64,000 bases of DNA from Actinomucor elegans (Eukaryota > Mucoromycota > Mucoromycetes > Mucorales > Mucoraceae): the NCBI GenBank assembly GCA_026027325.1, contig JAMSLZ010000007.1, positions 2,046,001 to 2,110,000 on the forward strand, read 5' to 3'. This document shows, piece by piece, positions 46,873 to 58,160 of the stretch. Numbering within the stretch: the first letter of the stretch is position 1; each line of letters begins with the position of its first letter. Both the position numbers and the translations under genes were made by a program. Below the pieces are notes generated by a model, which ran no database searches, was not told the origin of the DNA, and was given only the letters and a program-made list of their open reading frames with translations.

Positions 46873-48455
46873 ACATGGCTTTCTCGTTGTAAATTATATA
46901 TACTCTCTCGCTCTCGCTCTCTAATTATTTACTAATAAACTAAATTCATTATACGACTCATAAGTGGCTTTAGCTGCAGCCTGTGTTTAATATGATATTC
47001 CTTCTATGGTTTTTGGGCTTATCAAGGTCGTACAAAAAATGAGATGTAACGTCATTTACTATTGCTTCCAGCTATGGCTGTGTAACTATGCGAGTGAGAA
47101 ATATATGAGAGTACCTGCGTAAAAATAATAATAGTAATAAAAAAAAAAGGATATTAGCTAATGAAATCTTTCAATCGGTAACTAATAAAATAGAAGCTAC
47201 TAGTATTTAGTGCAACTGAAATCTATTACATATGCAGCTAGCAGCAGCTATGTGCTTCTGAGATGTCTTTACTACGGGGAAAACCGACTTTACAGGGCAT
47301 GATGGACATTGGTTTGACATTCTCGTCTTTTAAGAGCGGTCCGGGTTTACACTATCGCCGGTGGCGGTAGGGGGTGGGGGAGGTTGAATACCATCGATTA
47401 ATCGTTGCATGAAAATATCACAATAGAACTTGTAAAACACTTTTGCAGCAGTATTGTTTTTCAAAAATTTAGGGATGTGTCTGATTAATGTACTTTTTAA
47501 TGCTAATACAAAAAGGGGGGGGGGGAGAAATCTAATCTTTACTGGTCTAAGGACATCAAAAAGTGAGCTGATGATTCGCTCAACAAATACTTCATCTGTA
47601 CAATCACTTTGTATACCTTCAAGGCTGGCACAGCGAAAGCATCTATAGTTGTTGGGAATTCTAACTTTGTGATCTCAGTAATTCTGTGTATATTCTTGAA
47701 ATGTTTGTTCGAGATCATTGTAGCAATACTCAAAGGGCGTGGTATTTCGTCTCAAGTTGATCTAAAAACTCGATATCATCGTTGGAGCTTTGTATCCAGA
47801 GGCCAACTAAAGCTAGATAACATCGTATTAGGGCTCACGCACACTTTTGATTGAATGCAGAGCCATATGGACGTTTAGTTCTGTCAGAGAATTCTTTAAA
47901 TCAAGGTAATCCAGCGTATTTTTTTTTGGCAGCAGCATTAATAGTAGTACTATTACCACCACCAGAACGCCACCGGGTTGACTGATGAGCTTGGAGATTC
48001 ATTTGAAAAAAAAAAAAAAAAAAGCTGGTGATTTCAAAGCAAAGATAGGCAACCAAAAATCTGGGTCACAGATGTTGAGTCAAGGCCAAAAAATGGAGTT
48101 AGTGCTTTAATGATGCTACAACAAGACGATACGACATGGTCTTGCAAGCTTCCATCACGATAATACCTGAACCTTTAAGGACGATTTCTATATCGACCGT
48201 TCAGAACTTGGTGACATGACCATTAGAAATTTAATTGAGTCAACCAATATGCTATCTATTCATTCAAATTAGTTAGATATGAATTTTTAGTTCTTGGCAT
48301 TATAGTATTTACATGCATGAATGCCTATGGTTCTCACCTTTGCAGAAGCTTGTCAATAATGGGTTTATCGATATATTGCCTAGTAATTAGCCAGTACTTC
48401 ACTCGCTACGCTCTCTTGGTTGCCTTCGTCCTCTTGGGGAGGGCTTGTGTTTCTT

Positions 48456-48486
<31 letters not shown>

Positions 48487-49089
48487 CGATGAGACGTCAA
48501 TACTCCTAAATTAATCTCGGGTTTTAATTTACAACATAGAAATAAAATAAAATGGATTCGCTTACTTTCAAACTACAAAGGAGTACTTGGCATTTACAGA
48601 TAAGGAACTGGGAATACAACCTATGAGGCTTTTACGCCTGGATAAGAGCCCGAAACAACCATCAGCGAAAGAGTCAACCTTAGTACAGTCCAAAAGATGA
48701 CTATAGGGCCTTGCCATTCAAGATCATGGGCAGTCAAATCCTACGTCTTTTTGGGATATTGTACAAGAGTTTACCAACAAGCTTAGCAATGACCGTCCTG
48801 TGATGTATCTTGAAGATTGTGAGGTAAACATATCAATGAACTAAGAGCGTAAAGTTAGCCAAAGAGATTGGCAAGTCAGTAACAAAGTGATAGGCTAAAT
48901 AGAATGTCAAGACAAAGTTGTGAAGGAGGGATCGTTGAGATAAGAAAACGAACTTTAAGCTTGGTCTTTTGCATTTGGCGTCCTTTTCTCTTGATTAAAC
49001 GACAATCGTGTTCATTGTATATTTGACTATTTATTTGGAGTGAATATTGAGTTTACAGCATATGTTGGTATTAAACTGGTATAAATGAT
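46873..49089. other. Gene-free spacer, 2.2 kb
   Basis: This lies between the 3' ends of the glycosyltransferase (+) and P450 (-). It has a CT/CG-rich pyrimidine patch (46903-46922), a G10 run near 47515-47525, an A run (48004-48022) and a 28-base T run (48459-48486). Several short frames around 47450-48300 have some protein-like stretches on minus (for example FVERIISSLFDVLRPVKIR) broken by stops. They may be remnants of an old element but nothing was identifiable. Confidence 0.45.
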
Positions 49090-50983
49090 CTAGACAAGAG
49101 CGTCTGTACGCTTTGTAAACTTGACTTTGTAAGGGTTGGGGAGGTTGGTAAGACCACCGTTAGTTACATCTACAATATTAGGCAACTGAGACTCAGTCTC
49201 TGGTTCGATACGGCATTTGGAAAAGACTTGAATGAATGCCATAAACATCTCTACCTCAGCCTAAGTAAAAATGTAAGTGATGCGGTTGCTTTAGTGTGTG
49301 ATTCAACTTACCATGTAAACAGCAGGACACATACGTCTATGTAGCACACTGTTAGTTTAATCATTCTTTATGCTTGATGTACATACCTTCCCCATCCAAA
49401 ATTGAAGTGGTCACGTTCCTCTAATTTGCCGTTGGCAGCAGATTGCATCGTCTTTAGGTTGTTCATGAATCTGTCAGGGATAAATGTCAAAGGGTCTGGG
49501 TAACGTTCGACATTCTTGTGAATGCTGTCCATGTTGCAAATAATGACAGAGTCTTTTGGAAGGATATAGCCGTCCACTTCGACTAAATTTTCCAACAAAA
49601 AAATAGCTTAATAAGTTATGCCTAATATTTGCTTGCGCTCTTACCATCTTCATGAATACAGTGAGGAAGCCCAAATGAAGTCGTAGGTCTCATTCGCATG
49701 CTTTCCTTTATGACAGAAACACAAAAAGGCAACTCTAACCTATCCTTAAAATAGGGAATACGGCCTTGTGCTCTAATAAAAGCATCGATTTCAGCACAGA
49801 CTCTTGTTTGGGTATCGGGGTGATGGCACATTAAAGCAAATAGCCACAAAAGGGTTGTTGATACAGTATCTGTTCCTGCACCAATCATATCAGCTATTCA
49901 AAAACAAAAATAAGCATGTATTCAAGAAAATGGCATAGTAAGAACACATTACACATGAAGCAGATCTTTTCTTCTTCTGTCATTTCAAACCCTTCTTCCA
50001 GAATGGACTTTACAATGTTATTTTCCCTACTGGCCTCTGCTTCTCTGACCATAGAACGAAACTTGGGTGTATATTCATCATCCATAAATTTTCTCATCTT
50101 GAGTTGAATACCCGAAAAATAATCCAACATGGAGAAAACAGGCAAAAAGTTGGCCATATCATCTTCAGTGCCAGCAAATTTCATGGCTCTTTGTACAAGG
50201 TTGGATACTTGATGGAATTCGGAATTATCAACCGAGTCAAACCGTCTGCCAATACCAGCTTTGAATACAATGTTCATTGAGTTGAGTTCAAGATGCTTTA
50301 AAGGATAAACACTGCCTTCTTGTTCAGTGACAGCCATTAAACGATTGACTAAATCTCCCGATTCTCGGATAATGTCCTCCATGTAGTTTTCAATCTTATT
50401 CGGAGCCAACACAGCAAGCACTGTTTGCACTGTTAGTATGAAGCAAGTTTAAGGTGATATATTACCTGCTGATCGATTCTTCTTCCATTCGCCACCAGGC
50501 TGGGAGAAAGTAAGGCCTCTGTTGAGTACATTCGATTAGTAACTTTATATACCACTATCTTGCCATAGTACTTTACTTTCCTTTCTTACTAAAAAGCTCG
50601 TAGCAAAAGTAAGAATGGGGTCGGTAAGAGGTTTCAGATCCGCGCGTAACAAAAATCTTGTGTGCGAGAACAGGATCATCGACGGTAATCCATGTTTGGC
50701 GGCCCATTTTGAGTTTCATGATAGGCCCAAGTTCTTTGTGCCATTTTGTCAATGTTTGGCCAGGTAATTCACCCAAAGACATCATATGGCCGACATAAGG
50801 ATAGCAGGACCCAGGTACAGGGATTTCCTTAACGGCTTGTTTAGTATCTGTCTTTTTGTTAGTAATCAAGCGATAGGACGAGTAGAGGAGGGTAGTGGCC
50901 GCTGCAATACTGATGACGGTAGGCAATAGATGCTCACGATCTAAGCGAGGTGTAGCTTCTATAAATTGGGATACCCTGTCCAT
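49090..50983 (-). CDS. Cytochrome P450 monooxygenase
   Basis: Exons 50577-50983, 50466-50518, 49953-50429, 49645-49893, 49387-49582, 49312-49336 and 49090-49260 encode 525 residues. An N-terminal membrane anchor lies at about residues 20-40. The proline hinge IPVPG follows. The I-helix is MIGAGTDTVSTT with the acid-Thr pair, the K-helix is ESMRMRP (ExxR), PDRF marks the meander, and the haem-binding loop is FGWGRRMCPAVYM with the ligand Cys. The last Gly of the usual FxxGxRxCxG is Ala here. It would act in the endoplasmic reticulum with a P450 reductase. The substrate is unknown. The codons from the second Arg to the Met of this loop lie in a 25-nt exon. The 840 bp upstream contain a GCACGTGGG site at about 51517-51525. 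Confidence 0.92.
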
Positions 50984-51825
50984 GTAAAAGTAATATAATG
51001 AAGGAAGTAAAGACAATAAATCTGAATTGTAAGCAGAAAAAGAAAATGTACTTTCTGTACGACTAGCATCTGCAGGTCATGGAGCGCAAACATTTACTGG
51101 CACTATAATTTGAACCTCCACGTAAAAATCGCTATATATAAATCGTACGATGTAACCTTCTTGCTACTATAGCGATGTTTAAGAACGAATGGATTCCAAG
51201 CGCTTGGATACAAAGTATCACCTACTGAGCGTGAAAAAAGCTGTACACAAACATCAATCACGATATGCTTCTAATGGGAATTCAATCAAACCGATAAGAA
51301 GTCTTTTACTATACTCGCAATTCTGAAGTGGTTACCATTGCTTGGCAAATCAATCTACAGTTTTAGGTAGTTATTTGAATAGTTTAAAGACCTATTGGTG
51401 TTACCTTTAGTGCTTATGACAAGTATTATCTTCAAATATTCCGCGGAATGTTCTTGAGGCATCGCATCTATCTTATTTATTATGGGGTCCTGTCAAATTA
51501 AGCCCGCTATCAGACAGCACGTGGGGGAGGGGAATAAAGTATATTACTGCAATTTAGATGATTCATTACGGTCAACTGCAATCATGCTAAGATTCGTCAT
51601 TAAGTGCGGATTTAAAGAATAAAGTTTGGTAACGCACAAAAATTACGTATAGATTGTCATTAATTTGACATGAACTGTATGAGCAATAAAAGATCAAAAC
51701 TGACCAAGTTTCCTTTAAATGCGGCTATGCCGCATCCCAAATATCCCGAAAAAAAAACACAGTGATCGAAATAAGCTTATTCCTATTATCAAATGACGTC
51801 TTTATTACTACTCATTAATCATTAA
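50984..51825. promoter_or_regulatory. P450 upstream region with CACGTG site
   Basis: The 842 bp between the P450 start and the 3' end of the Zn2Cys6 gene hold no gene. The plus strand reads CAGCACGTGGGGGAG at about 51515-51529, a phosphate-type E-box. Whether it is used is unknown. Confidence 0.35.
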
Positions 51826-52705
51826 TTACAAAAGATGATTAAAAGAAGCCGCTGTCAACGATTGCTGTTGTTGTTGTTGCTGTTGCTGCAGTAACAAGCT
51901 TTCCTTCTTCTTTTTACTGGATCCACAAGGCCTGCCTCTCTTTTTTCTTTCAGCATCCACACAGGTATCTGCTTTATTTAATCTCACGCAGCGAGCACAT
52001 GGTCTTTGAACATCGCAAGCGACGTGTGATTGTTTGCATGACACGCATGCTTTTCGGACATAGACCTGCGCACCTCGATTGTCATTATTTGAGGCGGATG
52101 AAATACCATAGGATGTTGTGTTGGATGATAAAGAGGAAGAAGAGGAAGACGAGGTAGAAAGGGTTGGCATGGGTCCACCACTGTTCATCATGTATGCAGC
52201 GTGATCATATGGAATAGGGTAATTCATTGAAGCTTGTTCCAAGGATATACCCATTGGGTTATCTTGATGAGGATGGAAAGTCATCATTGGATACGTGTTG
52301 GGTTGATATGAACTAGTGGTGTTGGTTGGGTAATGTGCCTATGGCCCACAAATTAGTATTAAAATTATACTCAAGTTTCAACTCGCATTTTATTTTTATT
52401 TTATTTTATTTTTACCACATGCTGTTGATGAAGATGATTATAGGAAGTAGGTGGGGTTGTGTTATTAGACGAACAAGAAGAAGCATAGTCGTGCGATTGC
52501 TGCATAGCTGCTTGGTAGCGCATCATTTCATATGGGTCGCCACCTTGTCGAAAAAGTCCATATAGGCTGCAGAGTTGATATCGACTTGGTTTGACATGTG
52601 TGCAAATGCATTAGCGTCAAACATCAGTTGGGATGCGTAGTCGTATGTATTGGGTTCAGGAAATGTATGCTTATCATTGGCTGTATCTTGATGAGGCTCA
52701 TACAT
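51826..52705 (-). CDS. Zn2Cys6 transcription factor, apparent one-base frameshift in exon 1
   Basis: Exon 1 starts at 52705 and exon 2 is 51826-52338. A normal GT-AG intron (52339-52415) separates them. The binuclear zinc cluster is near the C-terminus: ACVSCKQSHVACDVQRPCAR, then CVRLNKADTC, followed by basic KKRGRPCGSSKKKK and a polyQ stretch. The N-terminal part is Asn/Gln/Ser-rich and probably activating. In exon 1 the frame that starts MYEPHQDTANDK ends soon after YMDFFDK. The downstream frame (GGDPYEMMRYQAAMQQSHDY) continues into exon 2. The coding total is 803 nt, one short of a multiple of three. One more base in the A5 run at 52551-52555 would join the frames. It may be a sequencing error, a true null allele or an unseen intron. 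The cluster resembles the Ert1/gluconeogenesis-regulator type. Confidence 0.75.
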
Positions 52706-53754
52706 TTTATCGTTTAATAAGTGAAAGAAAAGGAAAAGAAAGACAGTTAGGCTTCTCTGTTTTTAATAACTGCTTGGGAAAAGTGTTTGTTTGTTCGAAT
52801 ACACTTTGTTCCAAGCAGTTGGCAAAGGCTTTGTATCAGACCAGCATATTCTGCTCGTTACAACCTACTCATTAGCTACATGACTCACTATAACATCGCA
52901 AGATCAGTCATGAAAGCGCTCAAAAAAGAAAACAAATCGAGTTTCTCCGATTCAGTTGCAATTCTAATCTAACAATGTATTATTGAAATAGTAACCATAA
53001 TATTATAGTATCGAGAACTTTATAACAAACAATACCGAGGTTTATACATGGAGTCTATTTTTTTCGCCTGGCCTTTTAATTACATCTACATGATCTCGTC
53101 CATTGAGGAAAAACAAACTTTTTCTTTGGTATAGATCATTGTTTGTTATTGCCACCTTGCCTTAAACGGAACTAGAACAATCATTGGCTAAAAAAAAACA
53201 ACATGGACCGCAAATCGTTTGCTTTAAGCTACCGGAACTTTTCTATATACTCCCACAGCTTTGTTTCATAAGAGGATAGTAACATATATCTAGTCAGAGA
53301 CTGTATAACGGTACATACTGTGGGAAAGGAATTGCCAAAGATGCACTAACTAAACTACCAAAACTTCGATATCTTGCTCATTGTGACTGCTGTGTAATAG
53401 GTTCATGCAAGCGGTTATATTGGATAGCGGTAATCCAACTGCTGGAAATTTTTGGATTTTTTTTGTTTACATTGAAGCGATTATGGTATAGTATAGATAG
53501 CTAACTAAATAGAAAGCTTATTCATCAAACTTATGCCCATTTTTATTGAGGGTTGAATGATATACAGGCCATTTTATTGAATTATCATGCTTAAAAGACG
53601 CTCTATTGAATTTGTTTTAGAAAATAGTTACTACTGCTATATTGATTTACGTCATTAAGACACTAAACTTTTAAAATTCTATCTTTATGTTTTCCAACAA
53701 CAAAAAAATTTGTTTTTAGAATTTGGGCCTTGGGCAATTTAACATCTCCACATT

Positions 53755-53808
53755 ATCCAACCGATCTCGGTTTAATGTTGCGTCTGATAACTAGTCTTTG
53801 AATAAAAC
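53755..53808 (+). repeat. Dispersed ~60 bp repeat, copy 9
   Basis: The stretch reads CCGATCTCGGTTTAATG, then TTGCGTCTGATAACTAGTC, close to the family consensus in plus orientation. Confidence 0.7.
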
Positions 53809-53849
53809 AAAGCAATTGATCCAGTTAGTGAGGATCAATAGACCTTTAT

Positions 53850-53905
53850 ACTAATCTCGATTTAATTTTGCATTTAATGAATAGTTTGTTTAAAGTACTA
53901 TGCAT
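53850..53905 (+). repeat. Dispersed ~60 bp repeat, copy 10
   Basis: The stretch reads TAATCTCGATTTAATTTTGC, then ATTTAATGAATAGTTTG, 95 bp after copy 9. Confidence 0.65.
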
Positions 53906-53995
53906 TTGCTGGAGTTTTCTAATTGAGCCATAATCCATGTATTATGTTTGTTAATAATAAACTACATGCTATCTGGGCCTAACGTTCTCAAATTT

Positions 53996-54050
53996 TTCGA
54001 CTGATCGCGGTTTAATGTCGCATTTGGTATGCAGTTCTTACAGGAAATGA
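53996..54050 (+). repeat. Dispersed ~60 bp repeat, copy 11
   Basis: The stretch reads TTCGACTGATCGCGG, then TTTAATGTCGCATTTGGT, then GCAGTTCTTACAGGAAATGA. This is the best-preserved plus-orientation copy. Confidence 0.75.
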
Positions 54051-54264
54051 ATAAATAGTTGTATTATTAGATGGAACACGGAGTAGATAATGAATTTTTT
54101 TGATTCTTTTTCATATGAGCGAATTATAAGCAATCATTAATGACTTGGCTATAGTAAGCTATTACTAAAAGCATGTTATATGTGGGTACTATAAATCTGC
54201 TTGATGGACAATGATCTCCCTATGACTAGTAAGATTGGCATACCTTATTTATTCTTTAAAATGC

Positions 54265-54268
<4 letters not shown>

Positions 54269-54304
<36 letters not shown>
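54269..54304. repeat. 36-bp T run
   Basis: This is the longest pure homopolymer in the window. It lies in the spacer between the partial and intact repeat copies and outside any gene. Confidence 0.9.
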
Positions 54305-54308
<4 letters not shown>

Positions 54309-54529
54309 ATACACTCATAATTCCACAGTTTCATATTGCTAAAATTATAAAAGAAATGTTTTCGCATACTCTTCAATATGATATATATATGTTATTGGTA
54401 AACTATGTCTCAGTAATATCATCTTTCCACTTCATTAAAAAAAACATGTTTCTGATAAATTAGACCCTTAATAGTGCCTGATTTTTGCAAAATTTGTCCC
54501 GTTTTCAACATGTACAGTATTTTCGGCCA

Positions 54530-54572
54530 GTACTAGTTCTATAATGTCGCATGTAATGACTAATGCATATTC
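54530..54572 (+). repeat. Dispersed ~60 bp repeat, partial copy 12
   Basis: Only the core is clear: CTATAATGTCGCATGTAATG followed by ACTAATGCA. Confidence 0.45.
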
Positions 54573-54691
54573 AAATTAAACTGGTACATTTAACAAAAAC
54601 ATCATTTAATTAACATTCAACGAGTAGGTTATACATTAAAGACATGTTTTGAGCTATATGCATTTTATGTAAACTAAATTACATTTATAGA

Positions 54692-54750
54692 TCCCTTCCC
54701 TGATTCTAGTTTAATGTCACATCGGATAAAAGATCCATGCTTAGAATGGA
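54692..54750 (+). repeat. Dispersed ~60 bp repeat, copy 13
   Basis: The stretch reads CCTGATTCTAGTTTAATG, then TCACATCGGATAAAAGATCC, then ATGCTTAGAATGGA. Confidence 0.65.
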
Positions 54751-54855
54751 CTACTACATCTATTCTAACTGAAGTACAATGAATGTATTACCATTGCAGA
54801 TAATAAGTAGTAAACAATATGTATTTTGCATCACCTGGGATGCTTGATTCCTGAA

Positions 54856-54916
54856 CATTCGACAGTTTTTGCTTCAATGTCGCATCTGGCTAGTATTTTA
54901 TACTCAGAATGAGCGG
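54856..54916 (+). repeat. Dispersed ~60 bp repeat, copy 14
   Basis: The stretch reads ATTCGACAGTTTTTGCTTC, then AATGTCGCATCTGGCTAGT, then ATACTCAGAATGAGC. Confidence 0.65.
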
Positions 54917-55320
54917 TCATAACTGTTATATTTTCAATCAAGAGCCGTCATCATTAAATGAGAATATCGATATAAGGAAAAAGGGTCTATGGTTTGTATC
55001 ATTATATGAAACGAATTTTATCCTGGTTATCCGCTTTGAGTTCTGCTGTGATACTGTGGAACTGTCTGTTCTGTTGAGCTGAAAATAAAAAAAGGTTCTA
55101 TTTACCCCAACCAAAGGTCACAGCGGCAGAAATCGCACGATAGTAAAACGTCAAAACTACACGTCAATATTGATGCCGGCCCCTCCTGCATATGTTATAA
55201 GACGATAGCAGGGCTTCATCTAATGATATCCTTGCCAAGATGCTCTGGGGTAATTCCTAGCATCTATACAAACATAATATTATTTCTCTTGGCTTCCAAA
55301 ACTTGACTTATCAGTATCTA

Positions 55321-55326
55321 CACGTG
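55321..55326. promoter_or_regulatory. CACGTG E-box upstream of Atg15
   Basis: CACGTG followed by AC lies 92 bp before the ATG. It could bind a bHLH factor. Its use is inferred from position only. Confidence 0.3.
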
Positions 55327-55412
55327 ACACAAAGAAGTCCCTTAATATTTTCTCAGCATAAACGTCTTCTGTCTTTTTTTTTTCCTTTCTCAACTTTTGT
55401 TTCATTGTCGAA

Positions 55413-57056
55413 ATGATAATCTCGTTCAAGCATTACTTATCAATACCCTTACTGCTATTACTATTAAGCAGATCTTGCACTTCACTTCATTTGCAATTCC
55501 CCTTCTTACCACCTCAAACCCAACACAAACAAATAAATACCCTAAAACTCAAAACTATATACCACCATGGCTCAGCTCACGGACCTATTCCAAACCTGTT
55601 TCGAAAAATAGATGTTCAAGACCAAAATCAAATCCATATCAATCAAGCACAGCAAGAATCATATACTTTACAGAGTAAGATAGCTGTCATGAACAGACCT
55701 GCCACTTCTGACGTTCAGGAACTGCTTCAGTTACGAGATCCTACTGCAGGGACCTTTGCTCGTTGGGAAACTTTGAATAGCAAACTGATGAGACCGATGC
55801 ATATGGAGTCTACTATCGGCTTGATACCTGATGTCAATGATAGAACTTCTGTGTTGAGTCTGGCAATGATGACAAATAACGCGTATCTGGATATCGATTT
55901 GAATAATACAGAATGGTATGATATAGGTGGATCTTGGAAGTTGGTAAGTATAGATCATTTATACCAGCAAATCATTTGCTAATTTTTTTTTTTTTATGTA
56001 TAGAACAATTCTTTTGGCTGGCAGTCGGACGGTATAAGAGGTCATATCTTTACAGACGACGACGATTCTTTGGTTGTTGTTAGTATCAAAGGAACCAGCG
56101 CTGGTTTATTCACAGGTGGCCCAACAGGCGAAAAGGATAAGCTTAACGTAAGTCAGCATCTGAAACTATGGGAATACGTCATTAAATCAAAATTATATAG
56201 GACAACATGCTGTTTTCTTGCTGTTGTGCAAGGATAAGTCGAGCTTGGTCGCCTGTATGCGACTGTTTTCAAGGAAATGAATACAAGTGCGAGAGTTCAT
56301 GCCTTCAAAAGAGCATTCAAAAGTCGGAATTGTATTATGATAATGCCCTTGTAAGTTAACTGTTAACTATATATGAAATGTTGACTGATAAAGCCAACTA
56401 TTAGGCTATCATGGAACATGTTATCCATAAATATAAAAACAGTACCATTTGGATCACGGGCCACTCACTGGGTGGGGCCGTAGCTAGCATGGTAGGACAG
56501 ACGTTTGGTATCCCGACTGTCACATTTGAGATCCCAGGAGATAATCTTGCTTCCAGACGGCTTCATTTACCTAGAGCTCCTGGTGCAAATATACATGTCT
56601 GGCATTTTGGGCATACTGCTGATCCTATTTTTGTTGGTGTTTGCACAGTAAGTTATGATAGCTAAGCTTTGAATTACCTACTTAGTTTGGAATACGCGAT
56701 AGGGACCTACAAGTAGCTGCTGGTATGGTGGATTTGCTATGGAATCTCGATGTCATACCGGCAAAGTCTGTGTTTGGGACACAGTGAATGATAATGGCTG
56801 GAGAGTAGATATTCGATCGCATCGAGTACGAGATGTGATTGAAAATATCCTCAAGAAGCCAGATGAATTTCCATTACCCAAATGTGTTGAAGAAACTGAC
56901 TGCGCAGATTGTGGACTATGGGAATACTATGATGAACGGGATAAAATGATTCATACAAGTAGTTCTACTGACAATGATATTACTACTACCACCTCAGGAA
57001 TTACTTCTACAATAATTCCTCCTCCAATACCTACCTGTGGTACTCATCCCTGTTAG
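55413..57056 (+). CDS. ATG15: Autophagy-related lipase Atg15
   Basis: Exons 55413-55943, 56004-56147, 56201-56350, 56405-56647 and 56703-57056 encode 473 residues. Every intron falls between codons. An N-terminal hydrophobic segment (about residues 8-25) acts as signal anchor. The class-3 lipase domain carries SIKGTSAG, a Cys-rich loop ([22 protein letters not shown]), the nucleophile elbow [14 protein letters not shown] and the Asp in [24 protein letters not shown] and a His in RSHRV follow. Order and spacing match Atg15, the phospholipase that breaks down autophagic bodies and multivesicular-body vesicles in the vacuole. The C-terminal Ser/Thr/Pro tail is short. The start at 55413 gives the anchor; a later Met (55690) would remove it. 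Confidence 0.93.
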
Positions 57057-58160
57057 TCTTATTATTTGTTATTTAAATGATAGATATCTAAAATAAACTG
57101 GTCCCCAATGGAAGTCATCATTAACAAATGTATATATTGCATGCAATTAAACAAAAGCAATTGAATAAATATATTTCAACAAATGCAGCGAATCATTTTG
57201 ATATGTATTGTATGCCATTTTCCAAAGATTCATCAAAATCTCTTGAATTGATTACTTTTAAACATGTCCATCTCTATAGGCCCATTTTGTGAATTAGACT
57301 CTTTTATGTCACATTATCAAACCTCACTTCAAGCTTGGCTTGAAAGAGGTATTTCAAAAGGGAAGATGATATCCAATACAGAAACTTGGTCTTTTATATA
57401 CATGGTGATTACTGTTATGTTTCATATATTGTGCCAAATGCCCAAACAATGATAGTTTAAAAATAATGACTTTAAAGACCACAATGAATGCTATTCTCAA
57501 CTTTGATTAAATCGGAGTTGGATGGAGCCTTCCTCTGCTTATAAACTGTTGTCGCAGTATTACAAAAAAAAAAAAAAGCATTGTGTCTTTTATCTTCCTT
57601 GACAATCAAGAAAATATCTATCCATCACCTACATACCTTTCGTTTTATAGATTTTGAGCAAAATAATGGACTCAAACTAAGCGCCTGAAATCCAATAAAG
57701 TATTGCAACTACACTCAACTCCATTTAAATTCCATAGAAAACAAACCATCCAAAGTATATACAAAGACTATTACTCGTTATTGTTACTCTCTGCATTAAC
57801 GCTTTCCAAGCTATTAATAAAGTCTTCCGAAAAAGGTGTACTTTGTCAAGAACCAAGACTGATAAATGCCTCCAAACTACCACAATCAGCACAGTACTAG
57901 CTGTCAAAATCCGAAGATTTAGATTGTGATGGTAGCCACAGCTTTGCAGCATTGTTTGACTTGTACCATCCATTATATACATTATTTAGGCATCAGTGGT
58001 AATCTTCCTCATAGATTTGGTACATCCATCTTTTCCACCTGTAATATATAGTTGATATAATGAACAAAAACAAAGAAGCAGAATTCAAGTCACACAAGCA
58101 TTCTGTATGATTCATGCTTTTTTTTTCACTGCTTTTGTTTTTGGCTTTCTTGTTTAATGA
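57057..58160. other. Gene-free spacer, 1.1 kb
   Basis: This is the 3' flank of Atg15 and the upstream region of the TBC gene, both on plus. It has an A run near 57564-57577 and a T run near 58119-58127. No gene was recognised. Confidence 0.5.

Larger units (their letters stand above)
52706..55412. other. Gene-free spacer, 2.7 kb, carrying a cluster of dispersed repeats
   Basis: This is the shared upstream region of the Zn2Cys6 factor (-) and Atg15 (+). Six copies of the ~60-bp repeat lie between 53755 and 54916, all in plus orientation. A 36-base T run is at 54269-54304. A CACGTG element is at 55321-55326. No coding segment was recognised. Confidence 0.6.

Noticed and set aside
47454..48300. 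Possible transposon remnant
   Set aside because: A few protein-like stretches on minus are broken by stops in every frame; no catalytic motif could be assigned.
4243..57056. Functional cluster of nutrient-signalling genes (PKA, Rheb, Vtc4, Atg15)
   Set aside because: The genes are spread over 53 kb on both strands with unrelated genes between them and no shared promoter motif; chance linkage is more likely.
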